DNA from: GCA-003244245 sp050699635 | GTDB lineage: Bacteria; Actinomycetota; Actinomycetes; Mycobacteriales; Pseudonocardiaceae | Length of the DNA: 64,000 nt | Assembly: GCA_050699635.1 (NCBI GenBank) | Contig: JBOHFK010000003.1 | Coordinates: 1-64,000 of the forward strand | Direction: 5' to 3' | In this document: piece by piece, positions 49,271-58,943 of the stretch | How positions within the stretch are numbered: the stretch's first letter is position 1 | Layout of the letters: every line of letters starts with the position of its first letter | Made by a program: the position numbers and the translations under genes | The notes under the pieces: model-generated | What the model was told of the DNA's origin: nothing | The model's input: only the letters and a program-made list of their open reading frames with translations | Databases searched by the model: none

Positions 49271-51121
49271 ATGTCGGAATACCGCTCACGAACCACGACT
49301 CAGGGTCGGAACATGGCGGGGGCGCGTGCCCTGTGGCGGGCTACCGGTATGACTGACGACGACTTCGACAAGCCGATTATTGCCATCGCCAACTCCTTCA
49401 CCCAGTTCGTACCCGGTCACGTGCACCTGCGAGAGCTAGGTCAGCTCGTCGCGCGGGAGATCGAGGCCGCGGGCGGGGTGGCCAAGGAGTTCAACACCAT
49501 CGCCGTCGACGATGGGATCGCCATGGGCCATGGGGGGATGCTTTACAGCCTGCCGAGCCGGGAGCTGATCGCCGACTCGGTGGAGTACATGGTCAATGCC
49601 CACTGCGCTGATGCATTGGTGTGCATCTCAAACTGCGACAAGATCACCCCTGGCATGCTGATGGCAGCCATGCGGCTCAACGTCCCGGTCATCTTCGTGT
49701 CGGGCGGGCCGATGGAAGCGGGCAAGACCCGGCTGGCGGGCAAGGAGATGAAGCTGAACCTCATCTCGGCGATGACCATCGCCGGCACCTCGTCGGCCAC
49801 GGACGCCGACGTTGCCGCCGTGGAGCGGTCGGCCTGCCCGACGTGCGGGTCATGCTCGGGGATGTTCACCGCCAACTCGATGAACTGCCTGACCGAGGCG
49901 CTGGGGTTGTCGCTGCCCGGCAACGGCACGCTGCTGGCCACCCACGTTGATCGCGAGCAGCTGTTCCTGCGCGCGGGCCGCACGATCGTCGAGCTCGCCC
50001 GCCGCTACTACGACAAGGACGACGCCTCGGTGCTGCCCCGCGCCATCGCCAATCGGATCGCCTTCCACAACGCCATGGCGCTGGACATCGCGATGGGCGG
50101 CAGTACCAACACCGTGCTGCACATCCTCGCCGCCGCTCAGGAGGGCGGCGTGGACTTCAGCATGGCCGACATCGACGCGCTGAGCCGTCGGATTCCCAAT
50201 ATCTGCAAGGTTGCCCCAGCCAGCGACCGCTACCACGTCGAGGACGTGCATCGGGCCGGTGGGAGCATGGCCATCCTCGGCGAGCTCGACCGTGCCGGTC
50301 TCATCGACGCCACGGTGCCCACCGTGCACAGCAACACCCTGGCCGCCGCGCTGGAGGAGTGGGACATCCGAGGGGGCAGCAGTACTGCGGAGGCGTCGCG
50401 GTTCTTCCGGGCCGGCCCTGCCGGTATCCCCACCCAGCAGCCGTTCAGCCAACAGACCCGGTGGCCCACGCTCGACACCGACCGCGTCGCCGGCTGCATT
50501 CGTTCGGTCGAGCATGCCTATAGCAGCGACGGTGGTCTGGCGGTCCTGCGCGGAAATATGGCGGCCGAGGGCTGCGTCGTCAAGACCGCCGGCGTCGATG
50601 CGGAGATCCTCGTTTTCGCCGGCCCCGCTCGCGTGTACGAGAGCCAGGATGCGGCAGTCGAGGGCATCCTGGGCGAGGAGGTTCAGGCCGGCGACGTGGT
50701 CGTTGTGCGCTATGAGGGTCCTCGGGGCGGCCCCGGGATGCAGGAGATGCTCTACCCCACTACCTATCTCAAGAGCCGCGGGCTCGGGAAGGCCTGCGCC
50801 CTGATCACCGACGGTCGGTTCTCGGGGGGATCGTCGGGATTGTCGATCGGCCACGTGTCTCCCGAGGCGGCCGAGGGTGGGCTGATCGGGCTGGCTCGCG
50901 ATGGTGATCACATCGCTATCGATATCCCGAACCGGACCATCACCCTCGACGTCGACGAGACTGTCCTGGCTCACCGCCGCGAGCAGGAGGAAGCGCGGGG
51001 CGCCGCAGCGTGGACGCCCCGGGACCGGGACCGCTCCGTCTCCCTGGCGCTGCGGGCCTACGCGGCGTTCACCACCTCCGCCGCCCGTGGCGCGGTACGC
51101 GATCTCGATCAGCCTCGCTAG
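49271..51121 (+). CDS. ilvD: Dihydroxy-acid dehydratase
   Basis: IlvD makes the 2-oxo acids of valine and isoleucine biosynthesis. The 616-residue protein has CISNCDKITPGMLMAAMRL, the cluster Cys in ACPTCGSCSGMFTANSMNC, GGSTNTVLHILA and the C-terminal ITDGRFSGGSSG. ATG 49271 is preceded by AGGGGAAG. It is the sole ilv gene here and converges on helY with stops sharing a CTAG. Confidence 0.96.
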   Translation: MSEYRSRTTTQGRNMAGARALWRATGMTDDDFDKPIIAIANSFTQFVPGHVHLRELGQLVAREIEAAGGVAKEFNTIAVDDGIAMGHGGMLYSLPSRELIADSVEYMVNAHCADALVCISNCDKITPGMLMAAMRLNVPVIFVSGGPMEAGKTRLAGKEMKLNLISAMTIAGTSSATDADVAAVERSACPTCGSCSGMFTANSMNCLTEALGLSLPGNGTLLATHVDREQLFLRAGRTIVELARRYYDKDDASVLPRAIANRIAFHNAMALDIAMGGSTNTVLHILAAAQEGGVDFSMADIDALSRRIPNICKVAPASDRYHVEDVHRAGGSMAILGELDRAGLIDATVPTVHSNTLAAALEEWDIRGGSSTAEASRFFRAGPAGIPTQQPFSQQTRWPTLDTDRVAGCIRSVEHAYSSDGGLAVLRGNMAAEGCVVKTAGVDAEILVFAGPARVYESQDAAVEGILGEEVQAGDVVVVRYEGPRGGPGMQEMLYPTTYLKSRGLGKACALITDGRFSGGSSGLSIGHVSPEAAEGGLIGLARDGDHIAIDIPNRTITLDVDETVLAHRREQEEARGAAAWTPRDRDRSVSLALRAYAAFTTSAARGAVRDLDQPR

Positions 51122-53826
51122 GTCCCGAGACCGACTACGCCGCGGCGAAGGGCTCGCACGGCGGCAGCCGCGGCCGTCCCGATGGCGGTTGCCTCCCCCG
51201 CGACACCGCGTACCTGATCGAGGATGTCCACCACCTGCCGGCACCACCGGACGAAGTCTCCGGCCGACAACTCGGCCCCGTTGTTCTCCGCGGCCAGCAG
51301 CACCGCCGACAACGACTCTCCCCGCGCCCATCGGTATACCGGCCATGCGAAGCCCAGATCGGGTTCTCGGGTGCGCTCCAGCCGGTGCCGCCGCTCGTCG
51401 GCCTCCAACTCCGCCCACAATCGGACGGTGGCCACCAGCGCGTCGCTCACCGCTCCGGGCGGAACCCGGGGGGTGACGGTGTTACCGCGGGCCTCGTAGA
51501 CCAGCACTGAGATCACCGCGGCCAGCTCGGCGGGTACCAGACCGTCCCAGACACCGTGTCGCAGGCATTCCGCGGTCAGCAGGTCGGTTTCCGACCACAG
51601 CCGGGCCAGCGCCCGGCCGTGGTCGGTGAGCTGCTCGCCCGCGAGGTAGCCACGCTCGGCGAGCAACGCCCGGATCCGGTCGAAGGTGCGGGCCAGGGAG
51701 TGCGTGGTGGCCGCGACCTGCTGGCGCAAGGTGTCGGTCTCGCGGTCCAGGCGGTCGTGACGCTCTGCCCATCGGGCGTGCTCTTCCCGGTCGTCGCAGC
51801 CATGGCAGGGATGCGCCCGCAGCGCCCGCCGCAGGGCCGCGAGCTCGGCGTCGTCGGCTGCTTCGCTGCGCCGCCGGGCCCGGGGCGGTACCGCGATGCC
51901 GGTGTCGCGCAGCGCTGAGGCAAGGTCGCGGCGTACCCGGGGGACCCGGTGCTCGACCCGCTTGGGCAACCGCATCCGGCCCAGCACCTGAACCGGCGTG
52001 GGGAAATCGGCCATCGAGAGTCGGCCCGCCCAGCGGTCTTCGGTGAGTACCAGCGGGCGCGGATCCTCACTGCCACGGTCGCTGAGCTCGAGCACCACCG
52101 CCAGCCCGGACCGACGGCCACCGGGCACCGCCACGACGTCGCCACGCTCCAGCCCGGCAAGCGAAGCCGCCACCTCCGCCCGCCGCGCGGCGCCACCGAG
52201 CCTGGCCAGCGCCCGCTCCCGCTCAGAGATCTGCCTGCGCAACCGGGCGTACTCGGCGAAGTCACCCAGGTGACAGACCATCGCCTCGGCGTAGCCCGCC
52301 AGCCCCTCGGTATTGCGGTCGATCCGCCGGGCCAGGCCTACCACCGAGCGATCCGCTTGGAACTGGGCGAAGGAGCGCTCCAACAGCGCCCGCCCGGCGG
52401 CCACCCCGACCCGATCAACCAGGTTGACGGCCATGTTGTATCCCGGCCGGAACGAGCTGCGCAGCGGGTAGGTGCGGGTCGAGGCCAGCCCCGCCACCTG
52501 TGCGGGGTCCAGGCCCGGTTGCCACAGCACGACCGCGTGACCCTCGATATCGATACCCCGCCGCCCGGCCCGCCCCGTGAGCTGGGTGTACTCACCCGGG
52601 GTCAGATCGACGTGGGCCTCGCCGTTGAATTTGACCAACCGCTCCAGGACCACCGTGCGGGCCGGCATGTTGATGCCCAGCGCGAGGGTCTCGGTGGCGA
52701 ACACCGCCTTGACCAGGCCGCGAACGAACAACTCCTCCACGGTCTCCTTGAACGCGGGCAGCATTCCGGCGTGGTGCGCGGCGACGCCCCGCTCCAGGGA
52801 CTCCCGCCACTCCCAGAAACCGAGCACGCCGAGATCGCCCTCGGGCAAGTCGGTCGTTCGAGTGTCCACCACGCGGCGGATCTCTTCGGATTGTTCGGGG
52901 GTGGTCAACCGCAGGCCGCTGCGGGCGCATTGGCGCAGCGCGGCCTCGCAACCCGCCCGGCTGAAGATGAAGGTGATCGCGGGCAACAGGCCGTCGCGGT
53001 CCAGCCGCTCCACCACGTCTACCCGGGCCGGTGGCCGGAACCGGGCTCCTCCCCCCTCACGCCGTCGCCGATCCCAGCCACTGTGGCGTTCCACCTCTTG
53101 CACGCGCCGCACCAAGCGTGGGTCGACGGTGAGCCGGCCACCGCTGGTGTCCTCGGCGAACAGGTCGAACATCCGCGGGCCGACCATCATGTGTTGCCAC
53201 AGCGGCACCGGACGGTGCTCGTCGACGACCACCGCGGCGTCGCCGCGCACATCGACGAGCCACTCACCGAACTCCTCGGCGTTGCTCACGGTGGCTGACA
53301 GGCCGACGACGCGCACGCTTTCCGGGAGGTTGAGGATCACCTCTTCCCACACCGCGCCGCGGAACCGGTCGGCGAGGTAGTGCACTTCGTCCATCACCAC
53401 GTACGCCAGCCCGTCGAGCGTGGACGATCCGGCATAGAGCATGTTGCGCAGGACCTCTGTGGTCATGACGACCACTGCGGCGCCGCCGTTGATCGAGGTG
53501 TCCCCGGTGAGCAGGCCGACCGCTCCCGCACCGTGCCGGGCCACCAGGTCGGCGTGCTTCTGGTTGGACAGCGCCTTGATCGGTGTCGTGTAGAAACACT
53601 TGCGGCCCTGGGCCAGCGCCAGGTGCACCGCAAACTCCCCGACCACGGTCTTGCCCGCCCCGGTGGGCGCACACACCAGCACGCCGTGCCCACCCTCCAG
53701 CGCCTCGCACGCTTGGCGCTGGAATGGATCAAGCTCGAAACTCAGGCCGCCGGCGAACTCGGCGAGGCCAGGTAAGGCGATCCGCCGCCGGGCCGCGGCG
53801 TAGGCCTCGGCGGGAGAGTTGGTCAC
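51118..53826 (-). CDS. helY: DEAD/DEAH-box RNA helicase, HelY/Mtr4-like
   Basis: This 902-residue Ski2/Mtr4-type helicase is conserved next to tatAC in actinobacteria. It has VCAPTGAGKT (Walker A, 52-60), TTPIKALSNQK, GLLTGDTSINGGA, VVMDEVHYLADRFRG (DEVH), VVGLSATVSNAEEF, ALGINMPARTVVLERLVKFN and LTGRAGRRGID (motif VI). The C-terminal half carries DSHCT-like helical and rRNA-processing-arm-like parts (HPCHGCDDREEHARWAERHD). GTG start. Role: probably RNA processing or turnover. Confidence 0.94.
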   Translation of the reverse strand: MTNSPAEAYAAARRRIALPGLAEFAGGLSFELDPFQRQACEALEGGHGVLVCAPTGAGKTVVGEFAVHLALAQGRKCFYTTPIKALSNQKHADLVARHGAGAVGLLTGDTSINGGAAVVVMTTEVLRNMLYAGSSTLDGLAYVVMDEVHYLADRFRGAVWEEVILNLPESVRVVGLSATVSNAEEFGEWLVDVRGDAAVVVDEHRPVPLWQHMMVGPRMFDLFAEDTSGGRLTVDPRLVRRVQEVERHSGWDRRRREGGGARFRPPARVDVVERLDRDGLLPAITFIFSRAGCEAALRQCARSGLRLTTPEQSEEIRRVVDTRTTDLPEGDLGVLGFWEWRESLERGVAAHHAGMLPAFKETVEELFVRGLVKAVFATETLALGINMPARTVVLERLVKFNGEAHVDLTPGEYTQLTGRAGRRGIDIEGHAVVLWQPGLDPAQVAGLASTRTYPLRSSFRPGYNMAVNLVDRVGVAAGRALLERSFAQFQADRSVVGLARRIDRNTEGLAGYAEAMVCHLGDFAEYARLRRQISERERALARLGGAARRAEVAASLAGLERGDVVAVPGGRRSGLAVVLELSDRGSEDPRPLVLTEDRWAGRLSMADFPTPVQVLGRMRLPKRVEHRVPRVRRDLASALRDTGIAVPPRARRRSEAADDAELAALRRALRAHPCHGCDDREEHARWAERHDRLDRETDTLRQQVAATTHSLARTFDRIRALLAERGYLAGEQLTDHGRALARLWSETDLLTAECLRHGVWDGLVPAELAAVISVLVYEARGNTVTPRVPPGAVSDALVATVRLWAELEADERRHRLERTREPDLGFAWPVYRWARGESLSAVLLAAENNGAELSAGDFVRWCRQVVDILDQVRGVAGEATAIGTAAAAAVRALRRGVVGLGT

Positions 53827-53957
53827 CGTCCCAGGCTGTCACACCGGTGGTATCAGCCACGGCTCTGGCTCGCTCGTTGCCGCTGAGGGAACACAGCGGT
53901 GAGGGTGTTCTCGATGAGCCCCGCACGCTGGGTCAGTGGGTCTTCGGCTTGGGGTAT

Positions 53958-54809
53958 CTATCGGGTGCGGGTGGCGCACAGCACGCCGCCTGCACCGGAA
54001 CCGGAGATCGGCCTGCCCAGATACCCGGACAGCAGTGCCGCTGCGCTATGGTCCTCGACTTGCTCGAAGCCGATCGAGAGCAGGTGTTGCCTGATGCCTG
54101 CGGCGGTGAAGAACGTGCGAAACGGTTCACCGATCGCAGCGACCCTGTCGAGCCTGGCCTGCTGCGCCGCGCGGGCTTCGGGAGCCGCCAACGATGGTGG
54201 ATACAGATAGTCGAAGATCACCTGCACCGGTGTCGCCTGGGCGGCCACGACCCGCAGGGTGGCCATCACGATGTTGCTGGTCAGATACATCACTACCCCG
54301 AGCCAGGCGAAGACGGCGGGGCTTGTGCGGTCGAATCCGGAGGTGACCAAGCCCGCGGGGAGCGTCTCGCGGTCGAAGTCGACCGGCGTGAACGTCAGCG
54401 AATCGGGGATCTCGATGCCGGCTTCGGCCAGCCGCTGCCGTTTCCACGCCTGGGTGTCTGGGTGGTCGACTTCGAAGACTCGGACGTCGGCATAGGGATT
54501 GCGGTAGGCGAAGGTGTCCAGGCCCGCGCCGAGTATCACCACCTGGCGGGTGCCCGCGGTGACCGCTGCGGCGATCGTGTCCTCGGCGTAGCGGCTGCGT
54601 GCTGCGATGAACAACCGTCGTCGCAGGTTCTCATCGGCATCACCGGTGTCAAAAGTGGCGGTGTCGCGCTCGGTCAGTTCGTCAGAGGTCATATCTACTA
54701 TCCGTGCGGCCAGTGGGTCGGTGAACACCCGTGGCTCGGCCGCGGTCTGGTGATACGCGCGGGCGTATGCCGTGGCAAACGCGGTGCGGCTGGGCTGACC
54801 TACTTTCAT
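53958..54809 (-). CDS. Class I SAM-dependent methyltransferase (LCMT/TIGR00027 type)
   Basis: This 283-residue protein of the same family as 38274-39149 has SRTAFATAYARAYHQTAAEP, FTDPLAARIV, RQVVILGAGLDTFAYRNPYA, VFEVDHPDTQAWKRQRL and FAWLGVVMYL. Paralogues often modify secondary metabolites or lipids. ATG 54809 (MKVGQ). A PadR regulator starts upstream on the same strand, 67 bases away, and may control it. Confidence 0.88.
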   Translation of the reverse strand: MKVGQPSRTAFATAYARAYHQTAAEPRVFTDPLAARIVDMTSDELTERDTATFDTGDADENLRRRLFIAARSRYAEDTIAAAVTAGTRQVVILGAGLDTFAYRNPYADVRVFEVDHPDTQAWKRQRLAEAGIEIPDSLTFTPVDFDRETLPAGLVTSGFDRTSPAVFAWLGVVMYLTSNIVMATLRVVAAQATPVQVIFDYLYPPSLAAPEARAAQQARLDRVAAIGEPFRTFFTAAGIRQHLLSIGFEQVEDHSAAALLSGYLGRPISGSGAGGVLCATRTR

Positions 54810-54876
54810 AACTTTGAACCTTAAGCATCCCAGGCCCGCCCCCGCGCGACGACCACTGGCTGTCGACCTGAGCCGG

Positions 54877-55440
54877 TCACTGCGGGTCCCCGATGCCGGC
54901 AGCCGGCGAGCCGGGGCCCTCGGCAAGAATCAGGTAAAGGGCACGCCGTGCGTCGGCGAGTACGGACTGCGCCGCCGCGATTTGGGCACTCGTGCCGTTG
55001 ATGGCGACCGACCTGGCCGCACTGTGTACCTCGGCGATCGCGGCGCGCAGGCTGGGAGCCTCGGCGTCGGACGCGGTGATTGCCGCGAACGGGTCCGTCA
55101 CGCCATGGCGCGGATCGTCGAGGTAGTTGCGTCCGGCGTCGGTGAGGGAGACGAGCTTGCGTCCACCCTCGGCTTCGATGGTGACCAGTCCCTCGTCTTC
55201 GAGCTGGGCGATGGTCGGGTAAATCGCACCGGGGCTGGGCTGCCAAGCCCCGCCAGTGCGTTCGGTCATCGCCTGCATCAGCTGATAGCCGTGCATCGGC
55301 TGTTCGGCCAGCAGGATCAGGGTGGCAGCGCGGACATCGCCACGGGCAACCCGGCCGCGGCCGCGTCGCTCACCTCGGACGGGATGGTCACGGCGCTGGA
55401 AGCGGCGCATGCCGCCATGTCTTCGTTCGTTGTGCATCAT
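54877..55440 (-). CDS. PadR-family transcriptional regulator
   Basis: The 187-residue protein has the winged-helix core ATLILLAEQPMHGYQLMQAM, SPGAIYPTIAQLEDEGLVTI and GGRKLVSLTDAGRNYL, a basic N-terminus (RRFQRRDHPVRGERRGRGR) and a helical C-terminal dimer region. PadR proteins repress nearby genes and themselves. The start is ATG at 55440 behind AAGGAGG. The 10-bp palindrome at 55482-55491 is a likely operator. Confidence 0.92.
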   Translation of the reverse strand: MMHNERRHGGMRRFQRRDHPVRGERRGRGRVARGDVRAATLILLAEQPMHGYQLMQAMTERTGGAWQPSPGAIYPTIAQLEDEGLVTIEAEGGRKLVSLTDAGRNYLDDPRHGVTDPFAAITASDAEAPSLRAAIAEVHSAARSVAINGTSAQIAAAQSVLADARRALYLILAEGPGSPAAGIGDPQ

Positions 55441-55481
55441 TGTGAACCTCCTTGTATTGAAGACACTGTCAAACTAGCACG

Positions 55482-55491
55482 CGATATATCG
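55482..55491. promoter_or_regulatory. Putative PadR operator
   Basis: The perfect palindrome CGATATATCG stands 42-51 bases upstream of padR in otherwise GC-rich DNA. AT-rich dyads of this kind are typical PadR sites. A TTGACA lies between it and the gene but has no matching -10. Confidence 0.45.
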
Positions 55492-55537
55492 TGATGCAAC
55501 CCAGACTTCACCGTGATGCCGCGCGGTACAGCGTGGA

Positions 55538-56419
55538 TCAGGCGATGACGGTGAGCGCACCGGGTTCGCAGTGGACGGTCACCGGAAGGGAGCCCTGCGG
55601 CTCGCCGTCGGCGTACACGGGCCAGCCAGGATGGCCGGCGATGGTCACGGTCGCCGCCCGGAGGACCGTGACCTCCGGTTCGTCGACGTGACCACCCACC
55701 CGTAGCCGGGGAAAAACCCGCAGCAGCCGGCGCCGGCTCACCGCGCCGATGACGATCACATCAAGCAGGCCGTCATCCAACGTGGCATCCGGGCAGATGC
55801 GCAATCCGCCGCCGTAGCAGGGTCCATTGCCGACCGCGACGAGGATGGCCTCCAGCTCCACCTTGGTGTCCCCAGCGTGTACCCGCACCGGTCGAGGGGT
55901 CAATGAGGCCAGCTCGGCCAGCACCGCCAGGTCATATCGGCGCGGTCCGGCGGGCCAGCGCATCGCATTGGCCCGTTCGTTCACCGATGCGTCGAACCCG
56001 GTGCATAACACCGTGGCGAAGCTGGCTCTGCCCTCGACTCGGCCCAGGTCGATCTTCCACCGCTGTCCGGAGCGAAGCGCTTCAGCCACCTTCCGGGCGG
56101 CCTCGACCGGATTGGCGGGACTGCCCAACGCCGCCGCGAGATCGTTGCCGCTGCCACTGGGCAGCACCGCCAGCGCAGTGCCGGTGCCGGCAACGGCCTG
56201 AGCGGCCAGATGCGCGGTTCCGTCACCACCGAGCACGGCGACCACATCATCACCGCGCTGCGCTGCCTGCACGGCGAGCCTTGTCGTTGCCGCGGCGTCC
56301 GCGGTCACCGTGGCGACCAGCCCGGGCACCGCAGCGCGCAGGATGTCAGCCACGCTGCCAGCAACCCGGGTGGCCGCACCGCGACCCGAATTCGGATTGA
56401 CGATCAGCGTGGCCCGCAC
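55538..56419 (-). CDS. Diacylglycerol kinase / lipid kinase family protein
   Basis: The 293-residue protein has the DAGK catalytic domain: RATLIVNPNSGRGAA, VVAVLGGDGTAHLAAQAV (GGDGT), LAVLPSGSGNDLAAALG (GTGNDFA-like), CTGFDASVNERAN, GNGPCYGGGLRICPDATLDD and a C-terminal YADGEPQGSLPVTV. It phosphorylates a lipid alcohol such as diacylglycerol. GTG 56419 follows the tatC stop by 7 bases, so it is in the tat operon here. Confidence 0.92.
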   Translation of the reverse strand: MRATLIVNPNSGRGAATRVAGSVADILRAAVPGLVATVTADAAATTRLAVQAAQRGDDVVAVLGGDGTAHLAAQAVAGTGTALAVLPSGSGNDLAAALGSPANPVEAARKVAEALRSGQRWKIDLGRVEGRASFATVLCTGFDASVNERANAMRWPAGPRRYDLAVLAELASLTPRPVRVHAGDTKVELEAILVAVGNGPCYGGGLRICPDATLDDGLLDVIVIGAVSRRRLLRVFPRLRVGGHVDEPEVTVLRAATVTIAGHPGWPVYADGEPQGSLPVTVHCEPGALTVIA

Positions 56420-56426
56420 CGGGCGA

Positions 56427-57383
56427 TTATGTCGCTTCGTCGTAGCGGGGTGCTTGGTCGTCCGACGAGGCGACGGGGTCGACCTCGCCCGCCTCGTCGT
56501 CAACAGCCAGCGGCGAGGGCTCGTCGGGGTCGAGATCGTCCCATCCCTGCTCGGCACGGCGCCGCGCCAGCGCGCGGTCATGCGCCCGCGCGATCAACAC
56601 AGCCGACTCGAACAGCACGATCAGCGCAAAGGCCAGAGCCAGCATGGAGATCGGATCGTTGCCGGGGGTGGCCACCGCCGCCACGACGAACAGCCCGAAT
56701 AGGATGCCGCGCTGCCAGCGCATCAACTTGGCGTACGGCAGCACGCCGACCCGGTTGAGCATCACCACCAGCAGGGGCAATTCAAATGTCAGGCCGAAGA
56801 CCGCCAACATGGTCAGCAGGAAACTGATATAGGCCTGACCGGTCAGCGCGGTAATGAACTGGCCGCCACCGAGGTTCGCCAGGAAGGACAGGCCGGTGGG
56901 CACCACGTAGTAGGCCAGGACGGCACCAGCGCCGAACAGCACACTGGCCGTTCCGACGAAGGTGAGCGCGAACCTGCGTTCCTTGGCATACAGCCCAGGC
57001 GTGATGAATGCCCACACCTGATAGATCCAGACCGGAGCGGTCAGCACCGCACCGGAGGCCAAACCCACCTGCATTCGCAGGGTGAAGACCTCGAACGGGG
57101 CCGTCTGCAGCAGTTGGCACTTGGTCGGGTCCGGAGCCAGCCGCAGCGTCGTCGGCAGCGCGCAGTACGGGCGAGTGATCAGGTCGCCGAGGCTGGGAAA
57201 GCCGAACGGCGCCACCCCCCACCAGGTGAAGCCCAGGATGCCGCCGAGCGCAATCGCACACAACGCAACGAACAGCCGGTTACGCAGCTCATACAGGTGC
57301 TCCATCAGAGTCATGGAGCCGTCGGGGTTTACCTTGCGTCGGCGGCCCGACCCAGCGATGAAACGCCCAGCCGCGAAACGCAT
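56427..57383 (-). CDS. tatC: Sec-independent translocase subunit TatC
   Basis: TatC recognises twin-arginine signals. The 318-residue protein has MTLMEHLYELRNRLFVALCA (the signature HL-ELR-R), six transmembrane helices including VWIYQVWAFITPGLYAKERR and FGLTFELPLLVVMLNRVGVL, and an acidic C-terminal tail. ATG 57383 is preferred; TTG and GTG codons 12 and 9 bases upstream are possible. 21 bases after tatA. Confidence 0.95.
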   Translation of the reverse strand: MRFAAGRFIAGSGRRRKVNPDGSMTLMEHLYELRNRLFVALCAIALGGILGFTWWGVAPFGFPSLGDLITRPYCALPTTLRLAPDPTKCQLLQTAPFEVFTLRMQVGLASGAVLTAPVWIYQVWAFITPGLYAKERRFALTFVGTASVLFGAGAVLAYYVVPTGLSFLANLGGGQFITALTGQAYISFLLTMLAVFGLTFELPLLVVMLNRVGVLPYAKLMRWQRGILFGLFVVAAVATPGNDPISMLALAFALIVLFESAVLIARAHDRALARRRAEQGWDDLDPDEPSPLAVDDEAGEVDPVASSDDQAPRYDEAT

Positions 57384-57404
57384 CCCACTCACCAATCCTC
57401 GCCG

Positions 57405-57698
57405 TCAGCGGGTAGTGCCATCGGGACGTCGGGGCTCCTCGACGCGAGCTTCGTCGGCCTTGCGTTCATAGACCCCAGCGGCCACGGGCCCCGACGGAGG
57501 CAGGGACTGATGCTCGGACACGGGCGAGCTTGCCTGGTCTGGTTCCTGATCCTGCGAGCGGGTTTTCCCGGTCTCGGCTTTGAATATTCGGATGGACTGC
57601 CCGATGGACCGGGCGGCCGTCGGGAGCTTGGTTGCGCCAAACAGCAGGACCAGCACGGCCAGGAGCACTATGAGCTCCCAGCCAGACGGAATCCCCAT
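57405..57698 (-). CDS. tatA: Sec-independent translocase subunit TatA
   Basis: The 97-residue protein has one helix (WELIVLLAVLVLLFG), the FGATKLP hinge, an amphipathic helix (AARSIGQSIRIFKAE) and a long acidic tail. This is the main tatA, next to tatC. ATG 57698 with GGAGG. The second tatA (5538-5720) is shorter. Confidence 0.94.
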   Translation of the reverse strand: MGIPSGWELIVLLAVLVLLFGATKLPTAARSIGQSIRIFKAETGKTRSQDQEPDQASSPVSEHQSLPPSGPVAAGVYERKADEARVEEPRRPDGTTR

Positions 57699-57736
57699 GG
57701 TAGGCCTCCACATCTTGCTTCGGTGCGGTATCGATG

Positions 57737-57979
57737 CTACGCGGCCGCAGCTGGACGGGAGCCGTCCCCCTTGCGGTGGCGTCGCCGGTTCAGAGCCATT
57801 CGCAGTGCCGAAATCCGGGTCGCCAGCACCGCAGCACGGTCAGCGAGCTGGGAACGGCTACGGCGCACCGCCTCGGACAGCCGACGGGCTGGGCCGCGCA
57901 ACCGCGCCAGCACCATGAGCAGCGCCGCGATGGCCACCGCCACCACCAGCAGACTGATCAGGTACGGCACAGCACTGAC
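57737..57979 (-). CDS. Small membrane protein between pafC and tatA
   Basis: This 80-residue protein has one N-terminal helix (PYLISLLVVAVAIAALLMVL) and a very basic cytoplasmic region (RLSEAVRRSRSQLADRAAVL, RRRHRKGDG). I do not recognise a named family. The position between pafC and tatA and the GTG start 1 base from the pafC stop support a real gene. Confidence 0.7.
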   Translation of the reverse strand, partial: VSAVPYLISLLVVAVAIAALLMVLARLRGPARRLSEAVRRSRSQLADRAAVLATRISALRMALNRRRHRKGDGSRPAAAA

Positions 57980-57980
57980 C

Positions 57981-58943
57981 CTAACCCGCCTCGTGCAGGG
58001 CAGCTGAGGAGGACCTACGCACCGCCGCAAGGGCCCGCTCTGCTACCGCTGCGGCCAGCTCGGGAGGGTCCCGGACGATGGCGTCGGCACCGAGACCCAG
58101 TACCAGGCGCACCATCCAGCTGGTCTCGGCGTAGCGCATCCGGACGGTCGCGGCTCCCCTATCACCCTCGATCAGCTCCTCCACCGGGTAGTACTCGGCG
58201 ACCCAGCGGGCGTCCGGGGCGAGTGTGAGGACGGCGATGCGCTGATTGGGCTGAGCGCGGAACAACCCGGCGGACACATTGGTGGGTCGAGCATGCGGTG
58301 GTGGCACCGCCGGCTCATCCAGCGTCGTGACGTGCTCGATGCGGTCCAGCCGGAACAGCCGTACCTCCTCGGCGGAGCGACACCAGGCCTCCAGATAGCT
58401 GCGACCTTCGACCAGGAGGAGGCGCATCGGATCCACACTGCGTTGACTCACCGTGTCCCGCGATGGCGTGTAGTAGCGGATGTGCAGGGCCCGGCGGTGG
58501 TCCAGCGCGTCGCGCACGACGGCTAGTGCGGCCTCCTCCCGGGTTGCCAAGCCGAGCACTACACCGTCTGTTTGCCCCGCCGCAGCCTCGATCTTGGCCA
58601 GGGCGCGGCGCACCGATCCGGCGTCGGCCACCCCGGGCGTGTCGGCCAGCGCGCGCAGCGCGACCACCAGCGCAGTCGCCTCCGCGCTGGACAGTCGCAG
58701 CGGGCGTCGCATCCCAGCGTCGAAGGTGACCGTCACGGTGTCACCCTCGAACGACAGGTCGATGAGATCACCGGGCCCGTAGCCGGGCAACCCGCACATC
58801 CACAGCAGTTCCAGGTCACGGCGCAGCTGCCGGACCGTGATGGAGAAGTCGACGGCCACCTCCTCGATCGGCACGCCCGGCCGGACCAAGAGGTAGGGCA
58901 CCAGGGCCAGCAGCCGGGGCAACCGCTCGGCGACACCCTCCAT
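57981..58943 (-). CDS. pafC: WYL-domain regulator PafC
   Basis: PafC pairs with PafB to activate the SOS-independent DNA-damage response in mycobacteria. The 320-residue protein has an N-terminal winged helix (RLPRLLALVPYLLVRPGVPI, FSITVRQLRRDLELLWMCGL), the WYL domain (ALHIRYYTPSRDTVSQRSVD, GRSYLEAWCRSAEEVRLFRL) and a C-terminal WCX region. ATG 58943 shares a base with the pafB stop (TGATG). Confidence 0.93.
   Translation of the reverse strand: MEGVAERLPRLLALVPYLLVRPGVPIEEVAVDFSITVRQLRRDLELLWMCGLPGYGPGDLIDLSFEGDTVTVTFDAGMRRPLRLSSAEATALVVALRALADTPGVADAGSVRRALAKIEAAAGQTDGVVLGLATREEAALAVVRDALDHRRALHIRYYTPSRDTVSQRSVDPMRLLLVEGRSYLEAWCRSAEEVRLFRLDRIEHVTTLDEPAVPPPHARPTNVSAGLFRAQPNQRIAVLTLAPDARWVAEYYPVEELIEGDRGAATVRMRYAETSWMVRLVLGLGADAIVRDPPELAAAVAERALAAVRRSSSAALHEAG

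Noticed and set aside
49850..51418. 522-codon minus-strand frame opposite ilvD
   Set aside because: Shadow; it crosses the helY stop region and has no family features.
57114..58007. 297-codon plus-strand frame opposite tatA/tatC
   Set aside because: Antisense of three well-supported genes.
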